DNA of 64,000 nucleotides from SYIM01 sp039800205 (GTDB lineage: Bacteria > Pseudomonadota > Gammaproteobacteria > Burkholderiales > Burkholderiaceae_E), in NCBI GenBank assembly GCA_039800205.1, contig JBDLRB010000049.1, positions 1 through 64,000 of the forward strand, read 5' to 3'. Of this stretch, positions 16,001-24,921 are shown in pieces. A program made the position numbers and the translations under genes. A model generated the notes under the pieces. That model was not told the DNA's origin. It saw nothing but the letters and a program-made list of their open reading frames with translations, and ran no database searches. Numbering within the stretch: the stretch's first letter is position 1; every line of letters begins with the position of its first letter.

Positions 16001-17356
16001 ATGCGCCTTGCCCTGCCCATCCCGTCGATCCGGCCTGTGGCGCTCACGCGACGGCTCCGAATACTGATCGCGCTGATCCTGGCTGTGCTCCTGCCCTCCG
16101 CCTGGGCTGCGCTGCCGATCGAGCGGTGGACCACTTCGACCGGAGCGAAGGTGTTGTTCGTTCGCTCAGACGCCATCCCAATGATCGACCTGGCGATTCA
16201 TTTCGATGCCGGTGGCCGTCGCACTCCGATCCATCAGGCGGGTCTGGCCTCGCTGGCGGCCGAGCTGCTCGACGCGGGGTCGGGCGAGCTCGACGAGGAC
16301 ACGATTGCCGATCGTTTTGCCCGTACCGGGGCGCAGCGTTCGGCCAGCGCCAGCGCAGACGGAGCCTCGATCACGCTGCGCAGCCTGTCCAGTGATCGCG
16401 AGCTCGATGCGGCGCTGGGTCTGCTGTCCCGGATTCTGTCTTCGCCCAGCTATCCGCAGGCGGTTCTGGATCGCGAGCGCGCCCGGATGATCGCGCGCCT
16501 GCGCGAAGCCGACACCCAACCGGGATCGATCGTTCGGCGACGTTTCGCCGAACAGGTCTTCGGCGACCATCCTTACGGCCGAAGCGCGACCGAAGCCAGC
16601 CTTTCGGCGATCACCCGCCAGGCACTGCTGGATTTCCATGCGCGCCATTACACCGCCTCGCGCGCGGTCATTGTGATGATCGGCGCGGTCAGCCGCCTCC
16701 GGGCGGAGTCGATCGCAGAGACGCTGTCGAGCGATTTGCCGACCGGCGAGCCCGGGGCGCTTCCGGTTGCGGAAGCGCCCGCGCCTGAGCCCCGGGTGCT
16801 CCGGGTGGCCCACCCAGCCTCGCAGAGCCATATTCTGATCGGTGCCCGGGGCATTGCCTACGGGGATCCCGATCTGTTAGCGCTCCAGTTGGCCAATCAT
16901 GTGCTGGGCGGAGGGGGATTCACGTCGCGTCTGTATGCCGAGATTCGTGAAAAACGGGGTCTGGCCTACAGCGTCTACTCCTATTTTTCCCCGGGTATGC
17001 AGCCAGGACCGTTCACGATCGGCCTTCAGACCCGTAAGGACCAGGCCGACCAGGCCCTCGCGGTGGTCCGTGCGACGCTTGATCGCTTTGTTCGCGAAGG
17101 CCCGAGCGAGGCCGAGCTCGATGCGGCCCGCGCCAATCTGATCGCGGGCTTTCCCCTGCGACTCGACTCGAACCGCAAGATTCTCGGGCAGCTCTCGTTG
17201 ATCGGTCTTCATGACTTGCCCACGGACTGGCTCGAGCGCTGGACCGAGCGTCTGGCCGCGGTGTCCCGGGACCAGGTCATGAAGGCCATCGCCCGTCACA
17301 TCGATCCCGACCGAATGGTGACCGTTGTCGTCGGTGCACCGGATCCCGTGCGCTGA
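16001..17356 (+). CDS. M16 family peptidase-like protein lacking the zinc motif
   Basis: A 451-residue partner-type M16 protein with an N-terminal hydrophobic export signal (about 22-38). In the place of HxxEH it has AGLASLAAELLDAG, so it should not bind catalytic zinc. The C-terminal half carries the substrate-binding region GGGGFTSRLYAEIREKRGLAYS (in two parts), typical of the non-catalytic subunit of M16 heterodimers. Together with the preceding gene it probably makes one periplasmic protease. Its TGA shares a base with the rsmD start. Confidence 0.9.
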   Translation: MRLALPIPSIRPVALTRRLRILIALILAVLLPSAWAALPIERWTTSTGAKVLFVRSDAIPMIDLAIHFDAGGRRTPIHQAGLASLAAELLDAGSGELDEDTIADRFARTGAQRSASASADGASITLRSLSSDRELDAALGLLSRILSSPSYPQAVLDRERARMIARLREADTQPGSIVRRRFAEQVFGDHPYGRSATEASLSAITRQALLDFHARHYTASRAVIVMIGAVSRLRAESIAETLSSDLPTGEPGALPVAEAPAPEPRVLRVAHPASQSHILIGARGIAYGDPDLLALQLANHVLGGGGFTSRLYAEIREKRGLAYSVYSYFSPGMQPGPFTIGLQTRKDQADQALAVVRATLDRFVREGPSEAELDAARANLIAGFPLRLDSNRKILGQLSLIGLHDLPTDWLERWTERLAAVSRDQVMKAIARHIDPDRMVTVVVGAPDPVR

Positions 17357-18000
17357 TGTCAAGGTACGCGACCGGTCGATTCAACCCGGGTTCGAAGCGG
17401 GGTCCGACAGCGACCCCGCCCCAGCGCGTGCGCATCATCGGGGGCGTCTGGAAGCGCACGCCGATCGAGGTCGCCCAGGCGCCCGGTCTTCGCCCCACCC
17501 CTGACCGGGTGCGCGAAACACTTTTCAACTGGCTGGGGCAGGATCTCTCTGGACTGGATTGTCTCGATCTGTTTGCCGGGACCGGAGCGCTCGGTTTCGA
17601 GGCCGCCTCGCGCGGTGCCCGGTCCGTCGTGATGGTGGAATTGAGCCGTACACCCCGCCAGATGATCGAGACGCTTGCAGCACGGCTACAGGCCCGGACG
17701 ATCTCCGTGATCGAGTCGGATGCGCGGCGGGCCCTGGCCCGTTTCGCACAGGCCGGCAGTCGCTTCGATCTGGTCTTTCTCGATCCGCCTTTTGGTCAGG
17801 GCTGGCTGGAGCGGGTGATGCCGGAACTCCCCGTGGTCCTCGCGTCCGGCGCCCGCGTCTATCTTGAGTCGGAAACCGCCTGGAGCTCAGGGGCGGGCGC
17901 GTTCGAGCTTGAGCGGAGCGGCCGTGCGGGACAGGTCCATTATCATTTGCTGCGATATGTTCCGGTCGCTCTGGCGGCGGATCCGGATCAAGACCCTTGA
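17356..18000 (+). CDS. rsmD: 16S rRNA (guanine(966)-N(2))-methyltransferase
   Basis: The 214-residue enzyme methylates G966 of 16S rRNA. Family marks are VRIIGGVWKRTPI and RPTPDRVRETLFNWL near the N-terminus, the SAM motif DLFAGTGALGFEAASRGA at about 73-90 and the catalytic DLVFLDPPFG at about 138-147. ATG 17356 overlaps the previous stop (TGATG). The rsmD-coaD-ferredoxin order is common in Betaproteobacteria. Confidence 0.93.
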   Translation: MSRYATGRFNPGSKRGPTATPPQRVRIIGGVWKRTPIEVAQAPGLRPTPDRVRETLFNWLGQDLSGLDCLDLFAGTGALGFEAASRGARSVVMVELSRTPRQMIETLAARLQARTISVIESDARRALARFAQAGSRFDLVFLDPPFGQGWLERVMPELPVVLASGARVYLESETAWSSGAGAFELERSGRAGQVHYHLLRYVPVALAADPDQDP

Positions 18001-18010
18001 AGGAGTGCGC

Positions 18011-18517
18011 ATGACCCGAGCCGTCTATCCCGGTACGTTCGACCCCCTCACCTGCGGCCATGAGGATCTGGTACGCCGGGCGGCGACGCTCTTCGAGTCG
18101 GTGGTCGTGGGCGTCGCCGCAAGCCGGGGCAAGAACCCGCTGTTTTCCGTAGAGGAGCGGCTCAGCATTGCCCGCGAGGCCCTCGCGCCGCTTGCCAATG
18201 TCGAGGTCGTCCCGTTCTCGGGCTTGATGGTCGATTTCGCGGCCGCGCACCGGGCGCAGGTCGTCGTCCGGGGTATTCGCGCGGTCTCGGATTTCGACTA
18301 CGAGTTTCAGCTGGCGGGCATGAATCGAAAGCTTCGCCCCGGTTTTGAAACCGTCTTCATGACACCGTCTGACGAATATCAGTTTGTCTCGGCAACGCTC
18401 GTACGCGAGATTGCCCTGCTGGGCGGGGCGTTTGGCGCATTCGTGCCGCCCTCGGTTGAACGGTGGATCGATCGCAAACTGGTCGAGCTGGGGCGCAAAA
18501 CCGCTCCTCAGCCATGA
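18011..18517 (+). CDS. coaD: Phosphopantetheine adenylyltransferase
   Basis: The 168-residue enzyme makes dephospho-CoA from 4'-phosphopantetheine and ATP. The nucleotidyltransferase motif appears as GTFDPLTCGH at about 8-17, with VVRGIRAVSDFDYEFQ at the substrate site and YQFVSATLVREIA in the place of the ISSTxVR motif. AAGGAG precedes ATG 18011 at ideal spacing. The size is typical for the family. Confidence 0.96.
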   Translation: MTRAVYPGTFDPLTCGHEDLVRRAATLFESVVVGVAASRGKNPLFSVEERLSIAREALAPLANVEVVPFSGLMVDFAAAHRAQVVVRGIRAVSDFDYEFQLAGMNRKLRPGFETVFMTPSDEYQFVSATLVREIALLGGAFGAFVPPSVERWIDRKLVELGRKTAPQP

Positions 18518-18545
18518 GGGCAAGGGTCTCAAGGAGTGCCACGCC

Positions 18546-18815
18546 ATGGCGCTGATGATCACCGACCAGTGCATCAATTGTGATGTCTGTGAGCCGGAGT
18601 GCCCGAACCAGGCGATCTCGATGGGCACCGATTTCTATGTCATCGACCCGCATCGATGTACTGAATGCGTCGGTCATTTTGATGAGCCCCAGTGCCAGCA
18701 GGTCTGCCCGGTGGCCTGTATTCCCCCGAATCCTGACTGGTCCGAAACCCGGGTCGCGCTTGAAGCGAAATACCGAGTGCTGGTCGGGTCGAGAGTTGTC
18801 ATCAAGTCGTCATGA
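18546..18815 (+). CDS. YfhL-type 2[4Fe-4S] ferredoxin
   Basis: An 89-residue ferredoxin. The first cluster set is C9-x2-C12-x2-C15-x3-C19; the second is C38-x2-C41-x8-C50-x3-C54 with an extra cysteine at 58, the long-insert pattern of the YfhL/allochromatium-type ferredoxins. Its electron partner is not evident. It stands 28 bp after coaD in a conserved neighbourhood. Confidence 0.9.
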   Translation: MALMITDQCINCDVCEPECPNQAISMGTDFYVIDPHRCTECVGHFDEPQCQQVCPVACIPPNPDWSETRVALEAKYRVLVGSRVVIKSS

Positions 18816-18836
18816 ATCTGCGGGCATGATAGTGGG

Positions 18837-19313
18837 ATGGAGCTGATTCTGTGGCGGCATGCCGACGCCGGTGAGCCCTCTGACGATCCCGAACAGGACC
18901 TCGCCCGACGCCTGTCGCCGCGGGGTCGCAAGCAGTCGGCCCGCGTGGCGGCCTGGCTTGCGGCACGCCTGCCCGAGCGTTATGGGCTGGTCTCGAGCCC
19001 GGCGCCCCGAGCCGTCGAAACCGCAGAAGCCCTGGGGCCGAAGGTGCGCCTGGATCCAATCCTGCTTCCGGGAGCGCGCGGTGAGGACGTACTGAAAGCG
19101 GTTGCCTGGCCCAGTGGCCAGGAGGGTCGTCCCCGGCACTGCGTGCTGGTCGGTCATCAACCCACGCTGGGCCGCGCGGCGGCGCTGGCCTTGACGGGGG
19201 TTGAGCTTGACTGGGCCATGAAGAAGGCCGCCCTCATCTGGCTGACCGCGCGTCCGGATGATCCCGATCGACCGATCCTGTTACGCGCGGTCATCGGGCC
19301 GGATCTGCTTTAG
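18837..19313 (+). CDS. sixA: Histidine phosphatase SixA-like
   Basis: A 158-residue histidine-phosphatase-superfamily protein with the catalytic RHA motif as LWRHADAGE (about 4-12), LSPRGRKQSARVA (about 30-42), and the second catalytic histidine in VLVGHQPTLG. SixA dephosphorylates phosphohistidine, in E. coli mainly on the nitrogen PTS protein NPr, which fits the ptsN/hprK genes elsewhere in this window, though that link is inference. Its stop overlaps the ppx stop tail to tail by 4 bp. Confidence 0.88.
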   Translation: MELILWRHADAGEPSDDPEQDLARRLSPRGRKQSARVAAWLAARLPERYGLVSSPAPRAVETAEALGPKVRLDPILLPGARGEDVLKAVAWPSGQEGRPRHCVLVGHQPTLGRAAALALTGVELDWAMKKAALIWLTARPDDPDRPILLRAVIGPDLL

Positions 19314-20809
19314 ATATCCACGTAATCGAAACGTTCAACGATACCGGCTTCGACCCACAGGCGCGCTTCGTCTGCAATCGCGTCGGCGGCGGCGGGGTGT
19401 TGCCTGCACCAGGCGCCGGGCAGTTCGAGCCGGATCGCCTTTCGCCGGAAGAAGAGCGCAACCATCGGCGTTTCGCCCATCGATCGGGCACGCATCAGGA
19501 GGCAGGCCAGCCGTAACGCAAGCACAGCGATCCAGCCCAGCTCATCCTGGACTCGGCCGCGCAGTTTGCGGAGGCCTCCGGACTGAGCCAAGGCGAGCAG
19601 GGCCAGTTGCTGTTGTTCATCCTGACTGAACCCGGGCAGATCCCCTTGCTCGAGGATGTAGGCGGAATGACGGTGATGGTGGTGATGCGAGATCGACAAA
19701 CCGACTTCGGAGAGGTGGCAGGCCCAGGCCAGTAACTGGCGCTGCGCCGACAGGGCCTCGCGGTGTGCCCGCGCGGCCTGATCGAAGAGCGACAGCGCCA
19801 GGTTGGCCAGCGCCTGGCCGTAGCGCTGGTCCACCTGGTATCGCGCGCACAAGCGTTCAACGGTGAGTGACCGACTGTCGAGGCCCGCGCGACGGTCGAG
19901 CAGTTCCAGGAGAACCCCCTGACGTAGCGCTCCCGGGCAGTAATCGAGGGTCGACAGACAGAACGCGTCGAACGCACCGGCGAGGACGGCGAGGCCGCCC
20001 GCAAGCACCGGTCGTCGCTCAGGCTTGAGTCCCGCCCAGCTTAATGTCATGGGGTCCTGCGCGACGAGTGCCTGAACCATCCGGGAGAGGGTGGGTTGAT
20101 CGAGACCGTCTGCGCCGAAGTGTTCGGCCGCGATCTGTATGAGGGCCTTGGCCGTGCCGGAGGTCCCGACTGCGTACCGCCAGCCGGCTTCGCGATAGCG
20201 GTCCGCGATCGCAGCGAACGCGGTTTCAGCGTGGTGACGGGCCCGTTCGAACTGGCGCGCATTGATCGGGCCTTCGTCCGGAAAATGGTCCCGCGTGGCG
20301 GCGACGCAGCCTTGGTCGATGGACTCCAGGAGCAGCGCGTCATGCCCTCGCCCAATGATGCATTCCGTGGAGCCGCCCCCGATATCGATGACCAGGCGCT
20401 GGTGACCATCGTCCGGCAGCGCCTGCGCCGCGCCTCGATAGATCAGGCGTGCCTCCTCGTGCCCGCTGATCACCTCGATGGGTACGCCCAGGACCGCTTC
20501 AGCGTTACCGATGAATCGACGGGCGTTCTGGGCGATCCGTAGCGTGTTGGTTGCGACCGCTCGCACCGCGTCGGGTTTGTACGAGCGCAGGCGCTCGGCG
20601 AACACCGCCAAGGCCTCGAGCGCGCGCCGTTGGGACGCGGCGTCGAGCCGCATCTGCGCATCCAGCCCGGCAGCCAGCCGAACGCTTCGTTTCACGCTGT
20701 CAATCGTTTTCAGTCGGCTACCGGCGGGCCCGAAGCCTGACTGACCGATAATCAGTCGGAAGCTGTTCGACCCCAGGTCGACTGCCGCAACAAGTGTCTT
20801 GTCTGTCAT
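19310..20809 (-). CDS. ppx: Exopolyphosphatase Ppx/GppA family
   Basis: The 499-residue protein releases phosphate from polyphosphate ends (or acts on pppGpp). The N-terminal actin-like domain has AAVDLGSNSFRL at about 7-18, VATNTLRIAQNA, VISGHEEARLIYRG and VIDIGGGSTE (phosphate 2 motif). The C-terminal HD-like region has SISHHHHHRHSAYIL. ATG at 20809 fits the family N-terminus; the longer frame upstream has no support. It is divergent from ppk. Confidence 0.93.
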   Translation of the reverse strand: MTDKTLVAAVDLGSNSFRLIIGQSGFGPAGSRLKTIDSVKRSVRLAAGLDAQMRLDAASQRRALEALAVFAERLRSYKPDAVRAVATNTLRIAQNARRFIGNAEAVLGVPIEVISGHEEARLIYRGAAQALPDDGHQRLVIDIGGGSTECIIGRGHDALLLESIDQGCVAATRDHFPDEGPINARQFERARHHAETAFAAIADRYREAGWRYAVGTSGTAKALIQIAAEHFGADGLDQPTLSRMVQALVAQDPMTLSWAGLKPERRPVLAGGLAVLAGAFDAFCLSTLDYCPGALRQGVLLELLDRRAGLDSRSLTVERLCARYQVDQRYGQALANLALSLFDQAARAHREALSAQRQLLAWACHLSEVGLSISHHHHHRHSAYILEQGDLPGFSQDEQQQLALLALAQSGGLRKLRGRVQDELGWIAVLALRLACLLMRARSMGETPMVALFFRRKAIRLELPGAWCRQHPAAADAIADEARLWVEAGIVERFDYVDI

Positions 20810-20874
20810 CCGGGAAATGCGGGGTCTATGTGGCCAAAGTGTGCAAGTATGACAGGCCGCTCTTTGGGCGATCG

Positions 20875-20892
20875 CTGTCATCGATTCGTCAC
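20875..20892 (+). promoter_or_regulatory. Candidate Pho box in the ppx-ppk intergenic region
   Basis: CTGTCAT, four bases, TCGTCAC: the first half matches the PhoB repeat consensus exactly, the second at the GTCA core. Two more CTGTCAT half-sites occur within 75 bp (minus strand 20855-20849, plus strand 20803-20809). PhoB control of polyphosphate genes is known in other bacteria; here it is a prediction. Confidence 0.4.
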
Positions 20893-20914
20893 CTTTCGCA
20901 GGCAGCATGGCTCA

Positions 20915-22993
20915 ATGAACACCTCTCCGCCCTCTGCCATGGTTCGTTTGCTCAATCGAGAACTGGGCATCCTGAAGTTCAATGAGCGCGTGCTCGCCAT
21001 GGCGGCCGATGAGCGGGTTCCCGCGCTCGAGCGGCTGCGCTACATCACGATCGTCAGCAGTAACCTCGATGAATTTTTCGAGATCCGCATCTCCGAACTC
21101 CAGCAGCGAGCACGAATCGGACGGGACGAGGCGGGACGGTCAGGCACCCGCCTGGACGAGATCTCAGCGGCGGCGCGCTCGCTGGTGGATGCCCAGTATC
21201 AGCTGCTGAACGAGTCTGTATTGCCCGCGCTTGCGGCCGAGGGCATCACAGTGCTGCTCAGCCACCTCTGGAATGCCGAGCAGCGTCAATGGGCAGGGCA
21301 GGTCTTTGACGCTGAGATCGAACCGTTGCTCACGCCCATCGCGCTGGACCCAGCGCATCCCTTTCCGCGCATCCTCAACAAGAGTCTCAATTTCATCGCC
21401 GAACTCGATGGCGAGGATGGCTTTGGCCGCCGGGCCGATGTGGCCATCGTGCAGGCACCGCGCGTGCTGCCCAGAGTGCTGCCCGTGCCTCCCGAGATCG
21501 CGGGCGTGCCGCATGGGGTGATGCTGCTCAGTTCGATCATGCTGGGATTCATGGGTCGTCTGTTTCCCGGGATGCTGGTCCGGGAGGTGCACCAGTTCCG
21601 ATTGACCCGTAACAGCGATCTTTTCGTCGACGATGAGGACGTGACCGATTTGCGCGAGGCTTTGAAGGGAGAACTTCAGCAGCGCAATTTTGGCGACGAG
21701 GTCCGTCTCGAGGTGTCTGCCGGGACGCCTGCGCACCTGGTGGCTCGACTGCTGCGCGAATTCGATCTTCAGCCGCGCGATTGCTTTGCCGTCAATGGGC
21801 CAGTCAACCTCGTTCGCCTCCAGCAGATTATCGACCTGGTCGACCGAAGCGACCTGAAGTTCCCCTCATTTGATCCGAGCGTGCCGACCGTTCTGCAGGC
21901 TCCGGATCTGTTCGCAGCGATCCGTACCCGCGACATTCTGGTCCATCATCCCTATCAGTCCTTCGCACCGGTGATGCGCTTTTTGCTCGCAGCGGCCCGT
22001 GATCCGGCCGTCGTGGCGATCAAGCAGACGGTATATCGAACCGGTGCGGATTCAGCGCTGATGCAGGCATTGATCGAAGCGGCCCGGGCGGGCAAGGAAG
22101 TCACCGTGGTGGTCGAACTGATGGCCCGGTTCGACGAGGAAACCAATATCAACTGGGCGGCCCGGCTCGAAGAGGTCGGCGCGCATGTCGTGTACGGTGT
22201 CGTCGGTCATAAGACCCATGCCAAGATGGCGCTCGTGATCCGTCGTGAAGCCGACGAAGACGGTCACACGCGGCTGCGACGATATGTTCACCTCGGTACG
22301 GGCAACTATCATCCGCGTACCGCGCGGCTCTACGAGGATTTTGGCCTCTTCACCGCGGAACCCGAACTCTGCGCGGATGTTCACCAGGTGTTCAACCGGC
22401 TGACCGGGCTGGGGCAACGCGATCCGCTCAGAGTCCTGCTGCAGTCGCCGTTCACCCTGCTCGAGCGGATCCTGGCGTCGATTCGCCGTGAGACGGAATT
22501 CGCGCGGGCCGGGCAGCCCGGCTACATTGCCGCCAAAATCAACGCGCTGCTGTCGGAAAGTGTGATTGAGGCGCTCTATGAAGCCAGCCAGGCGGGCGTC
22601 AAGGTCGATCTGATCGTCCGCGGCGTGTGTGCCTTGCGTCCGGGCGTACCGGGGCTGTCCGAGACGATCCGCGTGCGGTCCATCATCGGGCGTTTTCTCG
22701 AGCACAGCCGCGTCTATGTCTTTGGCAATGGCGGCGATCCCGAGGTCTGGCTGTCCTCGGCCGACTGGATGGACCGCAATCTGCTTCGTCGGGTCGAGAT
22801 CGCGTTCCCCATCCGCCGCGACGATCTGCGCCGCCGTGTGATTCGCGAAGCGATTACCGTGCACATGAATCGCCATGAGGGCGCGTGGGTGATGGACGCC
22901 GAGGGCGACTACACCCGGCTCGACGCAGGCGCGCGCGCTGCAGGCCGGCACGCCCAGCAACGCCTGCTCGAGCGCCTGGTCAAGCAAGGCTGA
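20915..22993 (+). CDS. ppk: Polyphosphate kinase 1
   Basis: The 692-residue enzyme polymerises the gamma phosphate of ATP into polyphosphate. It has the N domain (LLNRELGILKFNERVLAMA, in two parts, then SSNLDEFFEIR), the head domain, and two PLD-like catalytic domains with VYRTGADSALMQALIEAA, the phosphohistidine region GHKTHAKMALV, and HLGTGNYHPRTARLYEDFGL (in two parts). ATG 20915 is used; ATG 20939 (MVRLLNREL) is an equally plausible start because neither has a strong ribosome-binding site. Confidence 0.95.
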   Translation: MNTSPPSAMVRLLNRELGILKFNERVLAMAADERVPALERLRYITIVSSNLDEFFEIRISELQQRARIGRDEAGRSGTRLDEISAAARSLVDAQYQLLNESVLPALAAEGITVLLSHLWNAEQRQWAGQVFDAEIEPLLTPIALDPAHPFPRILNKSLNFIAELDGEDGFGRRADVAIVQAPRVLPRVLPVPPEIAGVPHGVMLLSSIMLGFMGRLFPGMLVREVHQFRLTRNSDLFVDDEDVTDLREALKGELQQRNFGDEVRLEVSAGTPAHLVARLLREFDLQPRDCFAVNGPVNLVRLQQIIDLVDRSDLKFPSFDPSVPTVLQAPDLFAAIRTRDILVHHPYQSFAPVMRFLLAAARDPAVVAIKQTVYRTGADSALMQALIEAARAGKEVTVVVELMARFDEETNINWAARLEEVGAHVVYGVVGHKTHAKMALVIRREADEDGHTRLRRYVHLGTGNYHPRTARLYEDFGLFTAEPELCADVHQVFNRLTGLGQRDPLRVLLQSPFTLLERILASIRRETEFARAGQPGYIAAKINALLSESVIEALYEASQAGVKVDLIVRGVCALRPGVPGLSETIRVRSIIGRFLEHSRVYVFGNGGDPEVWLSSADWMDRNLLRRVEIAFPIRRDDLRRRVIREAITVHMNRHEGAWVMDAEGDYTRLDAGARAAGRHAQQRLLERLVKQG

Positions 22994-23000
22994 AGCGTGC

Positions 23001-23780
23001 TCAGCGCTGGAGCCAGACTGAACCCTCCAGCGTCAGGCTGACGGTGCTTGACCCCTCTGCGCGTGCGATCGGTCCTGCACCTGTCGCCATGGCCATGGCA
23101 GTGCCACTTCGCGCAGCCAGGATCGGCGGGCCGGACGACGCTTGATTGAGGCTCACCATCCGAATCGTTGCGTCCCGGTAGCCCAGCGCGCGGGCGGCCG
23201 CGCGGGCCTTGTCCTGAAAGCGGGTCGAGACCTCGGTGAGCAGTTCGGCCTCGATGCGCTCGCGCGTGTTGCGGCTGAGTTCATGCCGTAGCGATTCGAT
23301 GCCCAGCGTCGCTGAGAGGGTGCCGACCCGTGCGGCGAGGGCGTCTGATGCGGGACCGTGCACCCGCAGCGAGGCTCGCGCGCGCCACCCCCGGATCTGA
23401 CCGTCGGTCGTGATTGGCCAGCTTCGCCAGCCGACCGTCTCGATCTCGAGTTTTGGGTCGGCTCGACGAAGCGTGTCAAGCGCCGGCCCGATCAACTGAT
23501 TGACCTCGGCTTGCGCGCGGCCCGCGTCGGCTGCCTCGCGCTCAGCGTAAAGCACCACGACCATCCGGTCGTTGGCGACCTCCCGCGAAGCGCTGGCCGC
23601 CATCGAGAGGATCGGAGGGTCGATCCAGGCGCGCGCCGTGCGGCTGGCCTGAGCCGCAGCCGCCTGTGCCGCCTGGGTGGCCGAGCCGAGCAGCCCGCTC
23701 GGGTCCCGGTTGTCCTGGGCCTGCGCCTGGGCCGACAGGCCGAAGACCCAAAACATCAGGATCATCAAACTGAATCGCAT
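23001..23780 (-). CDS. SIMPL domain (DUF541) exported protein
   Basis: A 259-residue protein with a signal peptide (about 1-21, SAQAQAQ) and an alanine-rich linker followed by the SIMPL fold: SMAASASREVANDRMVVVL, VGWRSWPITTDGQIRGWRA (in parts), SLRVHG and a C-terminal VSLTLEGSVWLQR. Periplasmic SIMPL proteins have been tied to oxidative or envelope stress, without a defined activity. A strong AGGAGG lies just before ATG 23780. It converges on ppk with a 7-bp gap. Confidence 0.88.
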   Translation of the reverse strand: MRFSLMILMFWVFGLSAQAQAQDNRDPSGLLGSATQAAQAAAAQASRTARAWIDPPILSMAASASREVANDRMVVVLYAEREAADAGRAQAEVNQLIGPALDTLRRADPKLEIETVGWRSWPITTDGQIRGWRARASLRVHGPASDALAARVGTLSATLGIESLRHELSRNTRERIEAELLTEVSTRFQDKARAAARALGYRDATIRMVSLNQASSGPPILAARSGTAMAMATGAGPIARAEGSSTVSLTLEGSVWLQR

Positions 23781-23891
23781 GGTTGACCTCCTCTTTCGGG
23801 TGAGACAGTACGGTCATTTTTTGAAAACCGGGACCCGATCCAGGTCGCGTTCCGGACGACAGGTCGATGATGATCAGGGCATAATTGAAAA

Positions 23892-24830
23892 ATGACTACG
23901 TTAATTGACACCCAGACCCGCGGCGTCTTCGTGATTGCCGCGACGCCCTTCACCGAATCCGGCGAAGTCGACTACCCCAGCATCGACACCCTGACCGATT
24001 TCTACATGAGTTTCGGGATCGATGGCTTGACCATCCTCGGCATCATGGGCGAGGCGCAGAAGCTCTCCGGCGAGGAATCCCTCGCGGTGATGCGTCGCTT
24101 CATCGACCGGGTGGCGGGTCGCATTCCGGTCATCGTCGGCGTTTCGGCGCCCGCGTTCGACCCGATGGTGTCGCTCGCCCAGGCGTCCATGCAGGCCGGG
24201 GCCGCGGGCGTGATGGTTGCGCCGCCCGCCTCGGTCAAGCATGACGAGCAGTTCTTCTCGTTTTACGCCGGGGCCTGCCGGGCGCTGGGGCCCGATGTAC
24301 CGGTGTGCCTGCAGGATTATCCTGCGGTGACCGGCGCCTACATGTCGGTGCCCGTCTTCACCCGCATCGTGAACGAGTTGCCCCAGGTGGTGATGCTCAA
24401 GGCCGAAGACTGTCCGGGGCTCACCAAGATCGCCCGTATCCGCGAGCTCGAAGCGCAGGGCCAGCGCCGCACCTCGATCCTTGTCGGCAACAACGGATTG
24501 TTCTATCCCCTTGAACTCGAGCGCGGGGCCGACGGTCCCATGACCGGGGTCGCCTATCCGGAAATGCTCACCGACGTGTACCGCGCCATGCAGGCCGGAC
24601 ACCGCGATCTGGCTGATGACCTGTTCGAGATTTACCTGCCGCTTGTCCGTTACGAGACTCAAGCGGGCGTGTCGCTCGCCTGGCGTAAGGAGATCCTGAG
24701 ACGGCGGGGTGCGATTGCGAGTGCTCGTGTTCGCGCGCCGGGCGCAGTGCTCAATCGGGCCGAATTGGCCGATCTCGATCGAATGATGGCGCGCATCGAT
24801 GCCAAGCTTGCCGCGCTGAAGGGCGCTTGA
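23892..24830 (+). CDS. DapA-family (DHDPS/NAL) aldolase-type enzyme of the hydantoin cluster
   Basis: A 312-residue TIM-barrel protein of the dihydrodipicolinate synthase superfamily. The Schiff-base lysine is K170 in MLKAEDCPG and the catalytic tyrosine Y143 in LQDYPAVTG. The usual GTTGE loop reads GIMGE (50-54), so the substrate is probably not that of true DapA. It is the first gene of a plus-strand run with hydantoinase, carbamoylase, ABC transporter and racemase, which suggests work on a breakdown product or side chain of the same substrates. A -10-like CATAAT ends 6 bases before the ATG, and no Shine-Dalgarno is visible. Confidence 0.85.
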   Translation: MTTLIDTQTRGVFVIAATPFTESGEVDYPSIDTLTDFYMSFGIDGLTILGIMGEAQKLSGEESLAVMRRFIDRVAGRIPVIVGVSAPAFDPMVSLAQASMQAGAAGVMVAPPASVKHDEQFFSFYAGACRALGPDVPVCLQDYPAVTGAYMSVPVFTRIVNELPQVVMLKAEDCPGLTKIARIRELEAQGQRRTSILVGNNGLFYPLELERGADGPMTGVAYPEMLTDVYRAMQAGHRDLADDLFEIYLPLVRYETQAGVSLAWRKEILRRRGAIASARVRAPGAVLNRAELADLDRMMARIDAKLAALKGA

Positions 24831-24854
24831 GTGTCGATGCATTGTTCCGTGCCC

Positions 24855-24877
24855 GCGGTCGAGTATGTAGCGACCGC
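24855..24877. promoter_or_regulatory. Inverted repeat upstream of the hydantoinase gene
   Basis: GCGGTCG and CGACCGC form perfect 7-bp arms around nine bases (AGTATGTAG) in the 91-bp gap between the DapA-like and hydantoinase genes. It could be an operator or an attenuating hairpin; no regulator gene lies in the cluster to favour one. Confidence 0.45.
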
Positions 24878-24921
24878 CGCCATTCGCGTACCCCACATCA
24901 TTGCTTGAGGCCCGTCAGGAC

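Noticed and set aside
19678..19695. CAC/ATG-like short repeats in ppx (a run of histidine codons)
   Set aside because: They encode the His-rich HD-like region of the Ppx protein and are not an independent repeat element.
24831..24921. Possible tRNA or riboswitch in the gap before the hydantoinase gene
   Set aside because: Only a simple inverted repeat is present; no cloverleaf or known riboswitch core is visible.
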